From positions 35,747,212 to 35,811,211 of the forward strand of contig OY282609.1 of the NCBI GenBank assembly GCA_958298945.1: a stretch of DNA of 64,000 bases, in the 5' to 3' direction. The stretch is from Atherix ibis (lineage: Eukaryota > Arthropoda > Insecta > Diptera > Athericidae). Of this stretch, positions 23,183 to 33,499 are shown piece after piece; positions within the stretch are counted from its first letter, which is position 1; every line of letters starts with the position of its first letter. The position numbers and the translations under genes are program-made. Below the pieces are notes generated by a model. It saw only the letters and a program-made list of their open reading frames with translations. It had not been told where the DNA came from and made no database searches.

Positions 23183-24426
23183 TAAGTTGTAGTAAAAAGT
23201 TATCCATTATTTTGCCAATAGATGGCTTTAGGAGTCTGTATCTCCCGTTTTAAAAGTGCGATCGGGTTGCACTAGATGGCGTTTGAAAGATAAGATTTTG
23301 TACTAAAAAAGTTTTTGATACAGTTTTGTGATTACTTGACTCAGTATTTATTTAGCAGGCGTCAAAGATGGACACCAACAAAGAGAAAATACGCCATATT
23401 TTGCAGTTTTTCTTCGATAAAGGCGAAAACGCAAGCCAGGCAGCTGAAAATGTGAATAATGTTTATGGTCCTGATACTGTAACAGCCAATCACGCGCAAT
23501 TTTCGTTTCGTCGATTCCGTTTCGGTAATTTTGATGTCAAAGATGCACCACGCTCTGGAAGGCCAATTGTCGAAAATGTCGATAAAATAATGGAAATCGT
23601 CGAGTCCGACCGTCACGTAAGCACTGTTTCGATTGCCCAGGAGCTAAACATTGCACAAAAAACCCTTTGGAACCACTTAAATAGGGTTGGATACAAAAAG
23701 AAGCTCGATGTATGGGTGCCACACGAGTTATCGCAAACAAACCTCATGGACCGAATTTCCATCTGCGAATCGCTGCTGAATCGCAACAATATCGATCCAT
23801 TTCTGAAGCGGATGACAACGGTCATGGTCAAATCACGGTCGCCCGGCGAAAACGGTGGTCAAGCCAGAATTGACAGCCAGGAAGGTTTTGCTGTGTGTTT
23901 GGTGGGACTGGCAGGGAATCATCTACTATGAGCTGCTCCCCTGCTGCCGAACTCTTAATTCGGACCTATACTGTCAACAATTGGACCGTCTGAGAGAAGC
24001 AATCGCCCAGAAGCGGCCAGCTTTGGCCAATAGGAGAGTAATTGTGTTCCATCAGCACAACGCCAGGCCGCATACATCGATAGTGACTCGCCAGAAGTTC
24101 CGGGACCTTGGTTGGCATATTCTTATGCATCCACCTTATAGTCCGGACCTGGCACCAAGTGACTACCACCTCTTCCTGTCTATGACGAATGATTTTGCAG
24201 GTGAAAAATTCGCCTCAAGAGAAGATTGTGAAAATCGACTGTCCAAGTTTTTTGCCAATAGGGACGAGGGTTTCTATGAGAGAGGCATTATGAAATTTCT
24301 TCCAAAATGGCAACAAGTTATCGAACAAAACGGTGCATATTTGACCTAAATCGTATCACTTTATCTATGCTAAATAAAACCTTCAATTTAATGCAAAAAT
24401 AATGGATTTCTTTTTACTACACCTTA
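23183..24426 (+). mobile_element. mellifera-type mariner inserted in I1
   Basis: A 1244-base DNA transposon with inverted ends of about 32 bases: left TAAGTTGTAGTAAAAAGT, right complement TAAGGTGTAGTAAAAAGA, both continuing to CCATTATTTT. TA duplications flank it (23181-23182 and 24427-24428). One transposase gene fills the interior. It is nested in I1, so it is younger than that LINE. Ends and reading frame are better kept than in the other mariners, suggesting a later arrival. Confidence 0.9.
23368..24349 (+). pseudogene. mellifera-type mariner transposase, inactivated
   Basis: ATG at 23368 opens MDTNKEKIRHILQFFFDKGE, close to the mellifera subfamily start. The DNA-binding half is open through GRPIVENVDKIMEIV, WVPHELSQTNLMDRISICES and NNIDPFLKRM. 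Then a deletion removes the block that normally carries TGDEKW, the first catalytic aspartate, and shifts the frame. The second half is open from about 23820 to 24349: RSWSNHGRPAKTVVKPELTA, VWWDWQGIIYYELLP, VFHQHNARPHTS, YSPDLAPSDYHLF, FYERGIMKFLPKWQQVIEQN. In VFHQHNARPH the second catalytic aspartate is histidine. The third (APSD) is intact. With the first lost and the second replaced it cannot be active. Confidence 0.9.
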
Positions 24427-24469
24427 TATATATAATGCAACGGTTTACCGCTGCCTCGACTAGCTTTTT

Positions 24470-25100
24470 GCCTCCTAATGGCACACTGACACATATAGTG
24501 AGGAAATAAAGCAATGTTTCATCCAAAAGGGCGTTGGTAACTCTAATTTCTTCACTTTGTCTTACGTTACTTTTGCTGCTGACTAAAATTTTAACTATTC
24601 AGAGAATGGTGTTAATTTTGTCAATAACATTGTTAATATGAAGATTCCATTTTCCTCCACGCGCAATTGAGATACCCAACATTTTCAAGGAATCTTTTGG
24701 GTTGGGAGAGAAGGGGCTCAGTGATGAATCAGATACACTACAATTTTTTTATTGCAAACATGAATGTAAGGTGGGTTTGATGTACAGATCCCCCTATCAT
24801 TTATGCTGCTGTTGATGTTATGGATGGCGTTATTAGTTTGATGTTAAAAATCACCACCAGATACAAATACAAAAACATTTTCAGCATATATATAATAGTT
24901 GAAAAATGATAGAATGTGGCAAAGGGAGTGAATATATATATTGAATAGGATCGTATATAGAGGGGATTCTTATGGGATGCCGTTTTCCATTTCACGTTTT
25001 GACGAACAAAATACCATTGGCGCATACCGCGAAGGTTCTACCAGTTAGGTAGGAACGTACAAGTGCCTCAGTTTGTTTGATAGCTTGTATGAATTACGTT
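24470..25100 (-). pseudogene. Reverse transcriptase part of I1
   Basis: Read right to left on the minus strand: TEALVRSYLTGRTFAVCANG, ENGIP*ESPLYTILFNIYIH (usual ENGVPQGSVLSxTLFNIYIN; stop in place of Q), then YYIYAENVFVFVSGG (usual YADD; now YAEN), LENVGYLNCAWRKMES (usual LGVxLDxxLxWxxH), and CQCAIRRQKASRGS near 24480. Both catalytic aspartates of the second palm motif are lost. Too decayed for any product. Confidence 0.7.
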
Positions 25101-25110
25101 TTGTTTTCAG

Positions 25111-27114
25111 TACATATTGCGATTTATTTATAATAATAATATAATATAAGTGAAAATTAGTTATATGGAATTTATAAATATTATATTTTCTATGGCTTTG
25201 AATTGCTCGTAGTTTTAAAATATTTTCACTCTCCATTCTATTTATATCTGTTAAATAGCTGAAATATAATGCTAATTAATCCCTTATTTTCTTACCATGA
25301 ACTATACCATATATGGTATATCTCCATTCATTGTATCGATACCAGATGTGTGTTCATATCAAGAAAAGTTTTATATGATTGCCTAAGAAATGGGCTGTTT
25401 GCGGTGACTATAATATCGTCTCATTGATTCGGTACCTACAGATTCATTTTTCCAAGTGTCATTTTTAAGCTATCCTTAATAGCTTTAAATGATATTTTAA
25501 TAAAATTATAATCTGAGTATCTTTTTTGTGCTCTCTCGACTTAGCATTTAAATAAAAACTCTTCAGCAAATGATTTTATAGTTTAATAACATTTAATTGT
25601 GAATAAAATTTAGTATTTTATTCTATTTTTTTAAGGTTGCAAATTTTATATTTGACCTTCAGACTATTAGTCTAAAAGTAAACTGAGAAAACTTAATTCA
25701 TATCTGAGAATATTTCATTTCATGAAGATAGAAGCTATATTCTAAATAAATTTGAAGGAGTAGATTAACATATTTAAAAAACTTAAAAAAAGAATATGAA
25801 ACCGAGGTTCTATGACTTCCGAAGATCCACATTAAAGTCTGTGCCTTAATACACAATACCGAACCCAGAATGACTTTTTTAATAGAATTACTCTCATTAT
25901 GGAGCTTCTCAATCGAACAATCTCATTTTAGAATTTCGTTTTTAATCTACTTAAAGAAATTAATATGCTCCACAAAATTTAACATTCTTCGGCGGTTCCA
26001 TCCTTCTTATTATCGACTTGATTGTTTAGGAAATTAGTTCCGCCAAATAGCCTCATGGTCGTGTAACTATGCAAAAAAAAGGGAGACACTCAGTCCAACC
26101 CCTGTAACACCCTCACCTAATACTTATTTGATTATATAATAACGAATACCTCGAAAAATATGAAAAGTTCATTCAACCATGTCAAATATGCATTTATCGT
26201 TGAGCAAACAATAATAACGATTTTCAATTTTTTTTTCTAAAACAGTTCTATATCATCGCAACAATGTCTCATAAAAATGGAGACGATGTCACGGAGGAAA
26301 ATCAATTTCAATTTTATAGAAGAAAGTTCATGCATACCACCCCCGCACGTACATAAACGTACACGTACTATGGTAGTAGGACGTTTATCATCCCTATTCA
26401 TTGAACGTAAGCATTTCTCTTATCTAATGTTAAATGAAATTCATTGAAAACTAGTTAAACGGAGAATTCAATTTTCAAACAATTGATAATTTTAAAATTT
26501 ATTCGAAATTTCACTTTATTTATCTTATGTTATACAATGTTTGTCTAGTTCGTTAATATTTCATAAAGAAAACTTTTCCGAATTAATTTGTTTGTATATA
26601 CTGAATATTTTAATATTTTACTAATGGAAATTGATTAATTTTAACGAAAAATAAAATTTGCTTTTGCAATAACTGCCATTATAGTAGGTTGGCGGACAAA
26701 AATCAATTTTAATAATAGTTCTTATACTGTTTAGTCAAGTTGCATTGAAATAATTAATTCAAGACCATGAAATATTCGTAATAATTATCTTTGCTAAATA
26801 TTTTTGACAATATTAATACTTTGAAAAATTGTTGTACATAAACGGAGTAATTTATAATATTGAAGGCTGCGATTATTTTCATATGCACTTTAGCTTTAGT
26901 ACTACAATATAATGATAACTATTGAAATTCTTCTAAAACATGGTAAATTTATTGAATAATAAATCTTTTTCTTAAAGCAACTTTTTTGAGTGGTTCAATG
27001 TTCTTTCTTTTATCAAAAGTATTTGGAAAATATCAATGGTATTTTGTAATTAATGTCAATAATGTGATTAAGTGCCTATACCCTAAAGAACTTTTAGGTG
27101 ATTAAGTGCCTAAA
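25111..27114. other. AT-rich stretch
   Basis: No coding motifs. Contains an 18-base perfect palindrome, tataccatatatggtata, near 25306, and a duplicated 15-base segment (gtgattaagtgccta at 27064 and 27099) just before the next element. Nothing else noticed. Confidence 0.5.
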
Positions 27115-27480
27115 AGCAACCGAGGCGCTCCAATAAAAAATATCACGACCGTACAGGCCAGTGTTGAGACGTCTTCGAGACTACGCAGTTGGGCATCCCT
27201 TACATTCCTTTACGGCGCAAAGAAGATTTCCCGTACATAATTCAATTGACTCAACGACTGCTGCAGGCTGATTAGCTCCGTCACATGGAATACTCAGAAT
27301 TCGTCATTCGAATGGCCAAAAATATTAAGGATTTGTGCCCAAAAATCGTCATGAGTGATGATGCGCATTTCAGATTAGACGGAACCGTAAACAAACAAAA
27401 TCGCCGTTTCTACGGGACTGGTAAAACCCTCAAATTATTGAAAAGCTATATCTTTACAACCAAGTATTATAGTTAGTTAT
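27115..27480 (+). pseudogene. Tc1/mariner-type transposase fragment (rosa-like group)
   Basis: Plus-strand pieces read IQLTQRLLQAD (about 27240-27272), then the open frame 27285-27476 with MEYSEFVIRMAKNIKDLCPK and IVMSDDAHFRLDGTVNKQNR. This is the segment around the first catalytic aspartate (usual IMSDEAHFxLNGYVNKQNCRFW); the D is kept and E is D. The frame loses similarity after GTGKT. Upstream, the decayed RRSIKNITTVQASV can be read at 27122-27165. Only the N-terminal and early catalytic parts are present. It belongs to the same broad group as 20440-21175 but is on the opposite strand and covers mostly different residues. Confidence 0.6.
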
Positions 27481-28127
27481 CGGGCTATATATGCCAACTA
27501 TTTATAAAAAGAATTTAAATCACTTTCGATTTTAACAATATGGTGCTTCACCTTACACAGCTTGAAACACAATAAATTTTTCGAAGCTATTGTTCCCTGG
27601 TCATTTTAAATAAAAAAAATGGTGTTTTTCCTGTAGGGCTACTTGAAGTCAAGGATTTGCATCAACAAGGCAAGGATCCTAGTCAAAGGTAAGGCCAGGA
27701 AATATCTGCCAGGAAATAGCCGCCATGCCGACCAAAACACATTTAAATGGAAAATGCCGGAAAACGGGTTCACAACGCCTTTTGAGCACAGGGAGACTTT
27801 TGAGTACAGGCGCGTATCATATCTAAAATATAATTATAATAAATCATCTAATATGGCTCACGCTGTATATATGGTTTGGGTTTTCAGAGTCTAAAAAACG
27901 GCTGTTTTGCTTATTTACATATGGAAATGGGGGTAAGTTTCTTGTATTACCGACGATTATGAAATAAACGTACAATGTTGTTCATAGTCTGGTAGTATTA
28001 ATTATTATACCAGATAAAATTTGTAAGCTTCTTAGTCAAGATCTTTGTACAAAACACGGTGCAGGCTGCCTCTCGGTATACCCAATTGGTACCAACGTAT
28101 ACGAATTGATATACAAATGTGTTCAGT
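27481..28127. other. Unassigned stretch
   Basis: An 83-codon plus-strand frame (27643-27894) is Lys/Arg-rich and not recognised. No element ends found before the R1b 3' terminus at about 28128. Confidence 0.4.
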
Positions 28128-29472
28128 AATATTATATTATTTAACATAGCTTATCTGTCGTTAAACATAAAACCACGAGTCGCCTACACTATAGGGATTG
28201 AGTTACACTCAATCAACGCACCACCATTACTGGCAGTTTACAGTCAGTAATCAGTTACAAGCTGATTATTCCAACTGTTAGTGGCAAGGACTTTCTAAAC
28301 CTCTATTGTCATAATCAGTAATACCACATTGCTACCTTAAGCGCCTTACAAAAGTCGGGCACAGTGTGTTCCAACACCATGGGACACCCCGACTCCCGTA
28401 GTACCAATTTTTTTTCAAGAGTACTTCGATTTGTACTCCGCTCATTGTGCTACGGTAAGGAATCTTGTAAATCCCTAGGAACCTCTAAGCCAGTTCAGGT
28501 ACACGGAATCGCCAAGACCCGACAGTACAACCGGAATCAATCATGCTCTTTCACCCGATCGTAGCCACTTTGCGTGCCATTCACAAACTCATTCACGCAC
28601 CATTCTTGCTCACCTCTCAAAAAGTGACACGGCAAATCTATTCAAGCATTCATACCATTCTCTCCCATCTAACACTCCACTCACATCCACACTCTCATCA
28701 TTCACCACGATTCTACATGCACCTAGGGCACGCAAATTCACGTACAGGCTATACTCAGTGAGAAGGTGGTTGGTACTCTCTTCCGCCGACCCACAAGGGA
28801 ATGTAGGCTCCGCAGCTAGACCACGCCCGAACAGGAACCTATTCATACTGTCGTCTCCAGTGAGTAAATACCCAAGCTGCAGACTAAATTCAAATCCATA
28901 CGGAAATGCAAAGCACACATCCGAAATGAACATGTGCGCCCATCTGCCATTCACACTCTCATCCCATCGACGTTGCCAAATTTCATAAATTCTGTTCAGG
29001 ACCAGTACACGCCGCTGGCCTGGACTAAGATCCTAAACCTCTTCATTCGTAATCGGATAGCCAGCAAGCGGGATGCCCCGCCGTAGACGGTAGTGGATGC
29101 TCCCACGCAGCACCTCCAGGCCTAAACACACCCTTGTACAGGACTTTCACTGCTCTGGATCGAAGAACCTCTTCTTTGCGGAATACTCGCACCAGCATTC
29201 CAACAAAACCGGCCATACGCCCCCTTAGATATTGCAAGTGAGGCCGAAAGTTCAGCCTCTCTCCAACCTTTACTCCAAAGTACCATACTTCCCGCGCGTA
29301 TCGGACCCCGACCGCCAATAAACGAATATTGGGGAGTCTACTGGCCGGCAAAACACCCTTCAACAGCATGCACACTGTCATTCACTCCCATTCTATTCCC
29401 CCATTCAGACATCATCTGCGTATAGCGGCTTCTTGCTACCTCCGCTGCGTACCTACCGCCTCCGCTGCGTAC
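28128..29472 (-). mobile_element. R1-clade LINE, 5'-truncated copy R1b
   Basis: The same family as R1a and R1c. On the minus strand it begins with a decayed region just after the RT active site (about 29470-29385, AAEVARS and MMSEWGNRMGV), then the RT end (29043-29381), the C-terminal domain (28610-28954) and the 3' untranslated region to 28128. The end gttaaataata is shared with R1a and R1c. An internal deletion near 29040 joins the RT end to the pre-terminal segment. A 16-base segment (ctccgctgcgtaccta) is duplicated at the right edge next to the long-repeat mariner. R1 elements classically occupy 28S rDNA; there is no rDNA here. Confidence 0.85.
28610..29381 (-). pseudogene. R1b ORF2 remnant: RT end and C-terminal domain
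   Basis: The 29043-29381 frame reads MTVCMLLKGVLPASRLPNIR, VRYAREVWYFGVKVGERLNF, LRGRMAGFVGMLVRVFRKEE and VLYKGVFRPGGAAWE, the typical R1 region between palm and thumb (KTVxMLLKG, YLGVxVGERxxF, VLYxGxxxP). After a junction, NGRWAHMFISDV begins the second frame (28610-28954), with LGYLLTGDDSMNRFLFGRG, FPCGSAEESTNHLL and LRALGACRIVVND, the R1 terminal Cys/His region (usual CPCG...H..C; the last C is lost). The sequence is quite well kept, suggesting a younger copy than R1a. Confidence 0.8.
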
Positions 29473-30360
29473 CTATCAAGAAGTATCGGGAATTTTTAAT
29501 TTCCCCGGGTTAAGAATATTCGATTTTCGATTTTTTGTGGCGTTATATTGGTACTCATGTCTCTCACTTATACCGAGAAGTTCGGCCATTCTGAATGTTC
29601 AGTTAATTTTTGACAGCTGCTTTGCTTGCACGTATTTTGGCTCGCATTCTATTTTTGCCCATTTTCGACCAATAACAGCATCACATTAACATTGCTAAGG
29701 AGCTGTTGGACTCTGTCTGCGACAACTCAAATTTGGCTTCAGAGGGTCATAACTGGTGACGAATCATGGGTTTATGGTTATGACGTGGAAACCAAAGCTC
29801 AATCGTCCCGATGGAAGCTGTCGCACGAGCCATGACCGAAAAAAGCACGCCAAGTTCGGTCGAATGTGAAGATTTTGCTGACAGTTTTCTTCGATTGCGA
29901 GGCGTGATGCATCATGAGTTCTTGCCACAGGGTAGAACGGTTAATAAGGAATATTACCCACAAGTTATGCGCAAGTTGCGTGAACCAATCCGCCAGAAAC
30001 GCCCGGATTTCTGGAAGAACAAAAATTGGCTTTTGCAACATGATAACGCCCCTGCTTACGCATCGTTGCTTGTGCGCGAATTTTTGGCCAAAAATAATAT
30101 ACTTATAATGCCGCAGCCACCGTGTTTCCCTGATCTGACCCCCTGTGACTTTTTCTTGTTCCCGAAACAGATTCTTTGATCTATTTTTTGGAATGGGCAA
30201 AAAAAGAAGACGAGCCAAAACACGTGCAAGCAAATCAGCTGTCAAAACTTAATTGAATATTCAAAATGGCCAAACTGATCGGTATAAGTGAGAGACATGA
30301 GTATCAACATAACGCCACAAAAAAATCAAAAATCGCTATACTTTTTGAACAGACCTCGTA
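29473..30360 (+). mobile_element. mariner with long inverted arms, internally deleted
   Basis: Inverted arms 29521-29663 and 30192-30335 (about 143 bases, roughly 88% identical by eye) flank a partial D,D34D mariner transposase. The right terminus runs on to the mariner-like end cgaggtctgttcaaaaag (complement of 30340-30358) with TA at 30359-30360. On the left the corresponding end (atcaagaagtatcgggaatt, about 29474-29493) is separated from the arm by roughly 28 extra bases. The long arms contain gtctctcacttataccga and tgacagctg. The N-terminal half and C-terminal end of the transposase are missing. It lies directly against the truncated edge of R1b. Confidence 0.75.
29700..30178 (+). pseudogene. 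mariner transposase fragment (D,D34D)
   Basis: The catalytic core is present: LQRVITGDESWVYGYDVETK (first D, about 29738-29797), SSRWKLSHEP, a stop at 29833-29835, then PKKARQVRSNVKILLTVFFD in the same frame. A frameshift near 29900 leads to VMHHEFLPQGRTVNKEYYPQ, RPDFWKNKNWLLQHDNAPAY (second D), and FPDLTPCDFFLFPK (third D). Exactly 34 residues separate the second and third D. The coding ends at 30178 where the right arm begins, so the last 70 or so residues are missing, as is the DNA-binding half. Confidence 0.85.
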
Positions 30361-32949
30361 TCTCTCTGGGGCAGTGCATAGAAAGGATTTCAGCCATTGC
30401 ACAATTGATTCATTAACTTTTAGGACGCATATCATAGCATGATAAGGGAAAATCTTGAAAGTGTTTAGTATCCCAACTAGGCTAACAAGATGAAATAGGC
30501 TGGTCATGACCAAAGTGCGCAGTTAGATAAAAACAGTTGCAATATATCGAATGGTCAATGACAAGGAGATGCATTTTCATGTATTCCCTTTAGCCTGACA
30601 CTAATGATATTGTACTTAGAATAAGTCTACCAATTTTTTGTGTAAGTCGATTGTATAGATATAATATGTCGATCAGACGCAGCTGTACGAGTTACCTATG
30701 CCAAGTGTAAGTTGATGACAATAAATCCTTAGCTACACCTGAAATAAAATAGGTTCATACATATAAACATCGAAAATAGAGAATATTTCTATTGCTCCAA
30801 ATAATTCCGTTCAACGTAAAAAGTATGGCCATGTTAGTCCTCGTGTATTCTTTGGAAGCTGAGAAATAACCGTTGTGAAGATTATTTGGTACTTTGTTTG
30901 TTGATAGACAGTACCGATGTCTATTATTTATGAAATTTTGCCCACTAAATTATGTGGAGAGTCTGCAGTAGTTCGAAAGGCCACAATATCAATATTTATG
31001 GTAGCTAAAGAAAAAGTATGCTTTGAATTTCATGGAGCAATGTTGTCGACTGAGACGCAAAAGTGAAGTTGGTAACACCTTTTTATACGACCTTGGTGCA
31101 AAAATGGTGCATCTGTAATTGTTCGGTTCACTAAGCTTGAACCGAATTACTATCTTTAATAATAATGAACTTATAAAATATTTCGTCTCATAAAAGAGTA
31201 TATTTAAATTTACGTTTAAGGACTTGTGCAATTTTATCATTTATGATAAAAACTAAACAAACTAATTTTAGAGCTCCAGTTCTTCCTATTATTTTTTTAA
31301 TATACAAATTTATCCCGCATGATATTATTTTTGTCCGTAATCGTACTGTACTTACCTACGCGCTTTCGACCAGAAAAAATATTATAAATAAATTGAAATT
31401 TACAAAATTTCTTCTATTTAAACTGTAAAAATTAATACTGAAAATTAATCGAAATTTTCTAACCATTTAGAGAGAATTTCCTCTTTTACATTTGATGTAA
31501 TTTTTGCACAATTAATATTTGATAAAAACTTATCAGAATGTGTATTGAAAAAATCGATAAATAACATAATATACACGTACCTCTAGATTAATATATTGAA
31601 TTCTATTTTATGCCTTATTTGCACACAGTACATTTTTTTATTATATAGTAAATATTTTTCACGTAAACGGATAAATAGTGCAGTTTTATTTTCCAATATT
31701 TAATCGCAGTCGTAGAATGAGATAATTTTAATTTAGCATATGTTATCAAATGTATAAATATTAATATTGAAACGTAACAATTTAATAGTTATAAATATTT
31801 CTGCATTATTTAAAAAATCAGATTTAAAAACCTGATGCTAATAATATCGTTTATATGCTTTATAAAATCTGCAGCACATGTGCATCAATTAAAGTTTTAT
31901 AGATTTTTCTACTTCTTTTTATTAAATCAATAAAATAAATGTCGAAAAAAAATTTGCTAAATGAACATTGTTGACTAAAAGTATATTTAAACTCTTTTGT
32001 ATATGTTACCTACAGAAAAAGTGTAAATATCATTTTAATGAACTAGTGACACATTTTAACGTATTTGTATTATATAATATTTGCAAAAAGGATATTGAAC
32101 AGATGAAAAAATCTATGATCCGTGATAGGAAGCAAAAATATGTGATTTTTTTACTTACTGTGAAATTGAAAAAAAATTATTTGTTCTAAATATTGGTTTT
32201 AATATTGGAGGGTTGGTTTTAATGAATACTTATATTCCCACTACGAATAGATGAAAATAAATTTTATTTTATTATATTCTCCATATTTTCACATCATTTC
32301 TATGGATACAACATATAATAAACTGGATAGAATATCATTTATTTTTGAAAAATCATATCAGACTATATTGCTTCTATGACTGATCAGGCCTTGACGAATG
32401 GAGAATATCAAATTTTCCCGAAGCTTATCAAATGTTCTCAAACTCCAAAAACCTATTTATTTTACTCTTTAAACTTTAATTATATAAAAACAATATAAGA
32501 ACAATTTTTGAATAATCTGTCAATCTATATTATTAAAAATATTTTTAAAAAATATGTCAGTTCCTTCGATTATAGAATTGATAGAAAGCTTTCAAACAAA
32601 CTTGAACACTGTTTTTGTCATAATTAACCATCAATAATATCGGAAAAATAATAGAAAAGCGGCATTTAAGCTTAGAAGAGATCGTCCAAATCATTATCAT
32701 TATATACAAAAGGCTTAAAGCCTTTTGTATATAAAAACACAGAATTTTATTAAAATGCAGTATAGTAAATAGTTCGCACAAGGCATGCCAGAACGATCAA
32801 TATCGGACTCTGCATTTATGAACCGAATAATAACGAATGATGCTCCAAATAGCATCTAAAAAACGCTAAGCCCAAATCATAGTGTCAAAGTTGGTCGAAA
32901 TTTGAAGTACTTTTTCGTATGACGCAGTCTATATTATCGCTAACATTCA
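30361..32949. other. AT-rich stretch
   Basis: No secure coding. The first 200 bases read on the minus strand as a possible LINE scrap (VNESIVQWLKSFLC), too short to assign. 30640-30900 is less AT-rich but unrecognised. A near-perfect hairpin lies at 32701-32733. Confidence 0.45.
32701..32733. repeat. Perfect hairpin, 16-base arms
   Basis: tatatacaaaaggctt (32701-32716), one spacer base, then its exact complement (32718-32733). It is AT-rich and has no T run suggesting a terminator. Unexplained. Confidence 0.95.
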
Positions 32950-33485
32950 GTCAATCGAGTATTTGGCATATGAAAGAGCCAGAACATATCAGCGATAGCG
33001 GGAAGGAAATTGAAACCATCGGCAGTGACGAAGAAATGAGCCAGTGGCGAGCTGACAACAACAAAACTGTTGTACATGGTCAAGAGTTCCATCATCTCTG
33101 CATCAACTTAATTAATTAAAGGAAGATGGACGCATGAATTCATTTCTGATGTAGCCACGTGGAACATAAGATGGCGTGGAGAAGTGAACTACTATATGGT
33201 CCAGTTTTGGGCAGGACATGGGTGCTTCAGGGAATATCGAAGATGAAAGTTTATGCCCCAATAATGAAGGATGCATAATATGTCTTTTTTCGCTGTCAAT
33301 GCTTTAGCGGAGAAAGGAAGGAACTGGTTAAAATAATCTATGAACAGCTATCCCAGAAGCGCATCATCACATAAATGATTGCATTCCTAGCATTCTGGAG
33401 TGTGCTAGCTGAATACGCATTCCGAGTAATAAATAAGATCCGCCAGGAAGAAAAAATTAGTAAAGGACAGCCTGCAAAATAAAGA
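32950..33485 (+). mobile_element. C-terminal fragment of another R1-clade LINE
   Basis: EYLAYERARTYQR (about 32955-32995) and EETIGSDEEMSQWRADNN-like reading (to 33062), then GRWTHEFISDVATWNIRWRG (33122 on), EVNYYMVQFWAGHGCFREY, a decayed Cys/His part near 33260-33300, and ERKELVKIIYEQLSQKRI (about 33312-33370), ending in IRQEEKISKGQPAK and a short (AAG)n tail at 33483-33493. This is the typical end of R1-type ORF2 (GRWTHxLIPDV, GCFRxYLxRF). It is not the same family as R1a-c. An interrupting segment at 33063-33118 belongs to the RTE-like family (see findings). Confidence 0.7.
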
Positions 33486-33499
33486 AGAAGAAGACTTGA

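Larger units (their letters stand above)
21827..25110 (-). mobile_element. I-clade LINE copy I1, split by a mariner
   Basis: A LINE with reverse transcriptase followed by RNase H, typical of the I group. On the minus strand RT lies right of the mariner (24427-25110) and the thumb, RNase H and C-terminal zinc-finger-like region left of it (21827-23182). Reading across the TA target site restores LHYILASGAHRASTVKFILI, the decayed form of the usual RxIxGAxRxSPT thumb motif, so the mariner entered an existing LINE. The 3' part matches I2 (59966-61285) along about 1.3 kb. The right edge near 25110 is set only by loss of readable RT motifs (SYLTGRTFAVCANGILF). Confidence 0.8.

Noticed and set aside
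28128..29472. R1b as a telomere-specific LINE (TRAS/SART type)
   Set aside because: No telomeric TTAGG-type repeats beside any of the three copies.
29799..30245. 148-codon minus-strand frame
   Set aside because: Antisense shadow of the mariner transposase and its right arm.
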